A stretch of 7,152 bases of DNA from CAYSIX01 sp964431205 (GTDB lineage Bacteria > Planctomycetota > Phycisphaerae > Phycisphaerales > Phycisphaeraceae). The position numbers were made by a program, and so were the translations under genes. Shown here piece after piece: positions 5,238-7,152 of this stretch. Where the stretch lies: NCBI GenBank assembly GCA_964431205.1, contig CAYSIX010000212.1:1-7152 (forward strand), written 5' to 3'. The notes under the pieces were generated by a model. The model worked only from the letters and a program-made list of their open reading frames with translations. It had not been told where the DNA came from and ran no database searches. Positions within the stretch are counted from its first letter, which is position 1. Every line of letters begins with the position of its first letter.

Positions 5238-6302
5238 TCACGCCGGCTCCATCAGCTCCATCCGCCCGCTGCTCACCGGCTCCGAAGCGCCCTCGATCAC
5301 CAGCGACAGATCGGACCTCAGCTCACGCACGCGTCCGGCCGCCACCGGCTCGCCCCGGCGCCCGCCTCCGCCGCCGGTCTCGACCGGCCAGACACGCACC
5401 CGCCGCCCGATGAACGCCGCGCGGGCCCGGTACGCATCATACAGACGCGCCGGCCCCTCACGTGTCAGCCTCGCCATCCCCTCATCCAGCGCGCTCAGCA
5501 CCGCCGCGAACACGCCCGAAAGATCGCCCGACCACGACGGCTCGAAATCCGCCAGCGCTCCGGCCGGCCGATCGCTCCCCGTCACCACGACCTCGGGCGA
5601 TCCCGCCACGTTCAACCCGATCCCGAAGACCACCGCCGTCACCTGAGCGCCTTGAACCTGCGTGCCCGTCAGGACGCCACCCACCTTCCGCCCGTCGATC
5701 AGCACGTCGTTGACCCATTTGATCGTCGGCCGCAACCGACCGCTCGACACCCGCTCGATCGCCTGCGCCGCCGCCACCGCCGGCAGCATCGTCAGCCCCG
5801 CGCCGAGTCGATCCGCCGACGCCTGCACGCGGTAGTGCACCGTCGCGTGCAGGTTGCCGCGCAACGCCGTCCACGACCGATCACGCTGCCCGCGAAAACC
5901 CGTCCCCGCCAGCGCCAGGCACGTCAGGCCGTCGGGCAGCTCGGTACCGCCCTTCAACGCATCCTGCACCGCCGCGAACTGCGAGCCCGCGGCTTCGTCG
6001 ATGACGACGATCCGCCGCGGCTCGTCGGTGATGGCGCGATACTTCACCGTCTCGTCGTCGGCTTGGCATCGCCACGCGGTCGCGCCGCTACCCAGCAGCG
6101 ACCAGACCGTTCGATCCGTGCGGTCCAAAGCCGTCGCGTCGCACCGGCGCCAGGACGCGGCCGTCGGCAGCACCGCTTCGGCCCGCTCGGGATGATCGGT
6201 CAGATAGATCACATCACATCGCCGCGGTTCCGCCGCCGCGAGCGTTTCGTTTTGATCTCGCCCGCTTGGAATCGACTCGCCTTCGGCCCGGCTTGTCGTC
6301 AC
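5238..6302 (-). CDS. birA: Biotin--protein ligase, variant type without a repressor domain
   Basis: This would activate biotin with ATP and attach it to a biotin-carrier lysine, most likely Lys614 of the alpha subunit two genes downstream. From GTG 6302 the protein has 354 aa. Residues 1-120 are not recognisable to me and have no helix-turn-helix character. The catalytic BPL/LplA domain (about 120-290) shows KWVNDVLIDGRKVGGVL (195-211), with Lys206 matching the catalytic lysine of E. coli BirA (RKLAG), and FGIGLNVAG (226-234). A BirA C-terminal SH3-like domain follows (about 295-354, FIGRRVRVW and AAGRVRELRSDLSLVIEG). The usual GRGRRGRxWxSpxG loop is replaced by GTGFRGQRDRSWTALRGN (133-150), three residues longer. 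The GTG overlaps the argG stop (GTGA), which supports this start; GTG 6212, just before a possible first strand (VIYLTDHP), is the main alternative. An in-frame ATG at 6557 is an argG shadow. A lipoate ligase is less likely given the KWVND motif, the C-terminal domain and the neighbours. Confidence 0.85.
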   Translation of the reverse strand: MTTSRAEGESIPSGRDQNETLAAAEPRRCDVIYLTDHPERAEAVLPTAASWRRCDATALDRTDRTVWSLLGSGATAWRCQADDETVKYRAITDEPRRIVVIDEAAGSQFAAVQDALKGGTELPDGLTCLALAGTGFRGQRDRSWTALRGNLHATVHYRVQASADRLGAGLTMLPAVAAAQAIERVSSGRLRPTIKWVNDVLIDGRKVGGVLTGTQVQGAQVTAVVFGIGLNVAGSPEVVVTGSDRPAGALADFEPSWSGDLSGVFAAVLSALDEGMARLTREGPARLYDAYRARAAFIGRRVRVWPVETGGGGGRRGEPVAAGRVRELRSDLSLVIEGASEPVSSGRMELMEPA

Positions 6303-7152
6303 GAGTCCCGCGCGCCGTGCCGCATCGCCTGCACCTTCATGGGCAGGCCGAACAGGTCGATGAACCCGCGCGCCGCCGTCACGTCGTAACCCTCCATCGC
6401 GAAGCTGGCGAGGTCCAGGTCGTACAGACTCTGCGGCGAGGTCGCGCTGACCGCGATCGCCCGGCCCTTGTAGAGCTTGACCTTGACCTTGCCGCTGACG
6501 ACCTCGCTCGCCTTGTCGGTAAACGCCTGCATGGCGAGCCGCAGTGGGTGGAACCACTGGCCGTAATAGACCAGCTCGCCGTACCGCAGCGCCATCTGCT
6601 GCTTGTGATGGTACAGGTCGCGCTCCAGGCAGAGCTGCTCCAGCGCCTTGTGCGCCTCGTAGAGGATCGTCCCGCCGGGCGTCTCGTACACGCCGCGCGA
6701 CTTCATCCCCACCAGCCGGTTCTCGGTCAGCACCACCTGCCCGATCGCGTGCCTGCCTCCGACCTCGTTCAGCGTCGCGATCACCTCGTGGCCGGCCATC
6801 TTCTTGCCGTTCACCGCCACGGGCACGCCCGCCTTGAACTCGACCTCCACCGTCTCCGCCTTGTTCGGCGCCTTCTCGACCGGCACGCTCATCACGAGGC
6901 AGTTGGCCCAGTTCGGCTCGTTGGCCGGGTCCTCGATCTCCGAGCCCTCGTGCGAGATGTGCCAGAGGTTACGGTCGCGCGAGTACAGCTTCTTCTTCGA
7001 CTGCTCGACCGGGATCTTGTGCTCTTGGGCGTACGCCAGCGCCGCCTCGCGCGAAGTCAGCTCGAAAGACGGGTCCTTCCACGGCGAGATGATCTTCAGC
7101 TTCGGGTTCAGCGCCAGATACGTCAGCTCGAAGCGGACCTGGTCGTTGCCCT
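6299..7152 (-). CDS. argG: Argininosuccinate synthase, C-terminal ~283 residues (5' end outside window)
   Basis: ArgG joins citrulline and aspartate with ATP to make argininosuccinate, the penultimate step of arginine synthesis, in the cytoplasm. The frame is open from the right edge to TGA at 6301-6299. Recognisable segments from the edge are GNDQVRFELTYLALNP (the citrulline/aspartate site region), KKLYSRDRNLWHISHEG followed by SEIEDP (a strong family signature), RHAIGQVVLTENRLVGMKSR, VYETPGGTILYEAH, and the C-terminal SLYDLDLASF and GYDVTAARGFIDLFGLP. The family is about 400 aa, so roughly 115 residues including the N-terminal ATP-binding loop are off the window. The GTG at 6895 is internal, since homology continues upstream to the edge. 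Its stop overlaps the biotin ligase start by four bases, so the genes are probably cotranscribed, although arginine synthesis has no direct tie to the decarboxylase. Confidence 0.97.
   Translation of the reverse strand, partial: GNDQVRFELTYLALNPKLKIISPWKDPSFELTSREAALAYAQEHKIPVEQSKKKLYSRDRNLWHISHEGSEIEDPANEPNWANCLVMSVPVEKAPNKAETVEVEFKAGVPVAVNGKKMAGHEVIATLNEVGGRHAIGQVVLTENRLVGMKSRGVYETPGGTILYEAHKALEQLCLERDLYHHKQQMALRYGELVYYGQWFHPLRLAMQAFTDKASEVVSGKVKVKLYKGRAIAVSATSPQSLYDLDLASFAMEGYDVTAARGFIDLFGLPMKVQAMRHGARDS

Noticed and set aside
4770..6389. 539-aa + strand open frame opposite the ligase and gamma genes
   Set aside because: It spans several - strand genes and their gaps and is Arg/Pro-rich with no family motif, so it is a shadow.
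6303..6557. N-terminal extension of the biotin ligase from ATG 6557
   Set aside because: These 85 codons are the argG C-terminal coding region read in another frame, where the ArgG reading is clearly conserved. The GTG at 6302 overlapping the argG stop is a better start.
6299..6895. A separate 198-aa gene starting at GTG 6895
   Set aside because: The same frame continues upstream to the window edge with unmistakable ArgG sequence, so this is only an internal start within argG.

Overview
The window is GC-rich (by eye about two thirds G+C, with strong third-position G/C bias and long open frames antisense to the real genes). The gene content fits a Gram-negative-type bacterium with a biotin-dependent, membrane-bound decarboxylase. 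A planctomycete-like organism is a guess from protein flavour only; nothing here fixes the taxon. It reads as ordinary chromosome: I see no mobile element, tRNA, rRNA or CRISPR.

Layout. The left part is on the + strand: the 3' end of a KDPG aldolase gene (to 373), a 298-base intergenic stretch with an operator-like AACGTT repeat cluster and a modest promoter candidate, then a secreted protein of two tandem fasciclin (FAS1) domains (672-1652) closed by a strong intrinsic terminator (1691-1731). The rest, from the right edge down to 1798, is one tightly packed - strand cluster in transcription order argG (5' end off the window), a biotin-protein ligase, and the gamma, alpha and beta subunits of an oxaloacetate-decarboxylase-type sodium pump. 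Junctions are a 4-base GTGA overlap (argG/ligase), 49 bases (ligase/gamma), about 36 bases (gamma/alpha) and 1 base (alpha/beta), so they are probably cotranscribed. The two sides converge at 1653-1797.

How the genes work together. The ligase would attach biotin to Lys614 of the alpha subunit. Alpha would move a carboxyl group from its substrate to biotin, gamma would anchor alpha to the membrane, and beta would decarboxylate carboxybiotin while exporting Na+. ArgG (arginine synthesis) has no evident functional link and may simply share the transcript. The most interesting points are that alpha keeps the metal-binding residues of the carboxyltransferase barrel but has lost several motifs typical of oxaloacetate decarboxylase and pyruvate carboxylase, so its substrate is uncertain, and that the linked biotin ligase has a non-standard nucleotide/biotin loop and an unrecognised N-terminal region instead of a repressor domain. 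I found no wholly unknown system.
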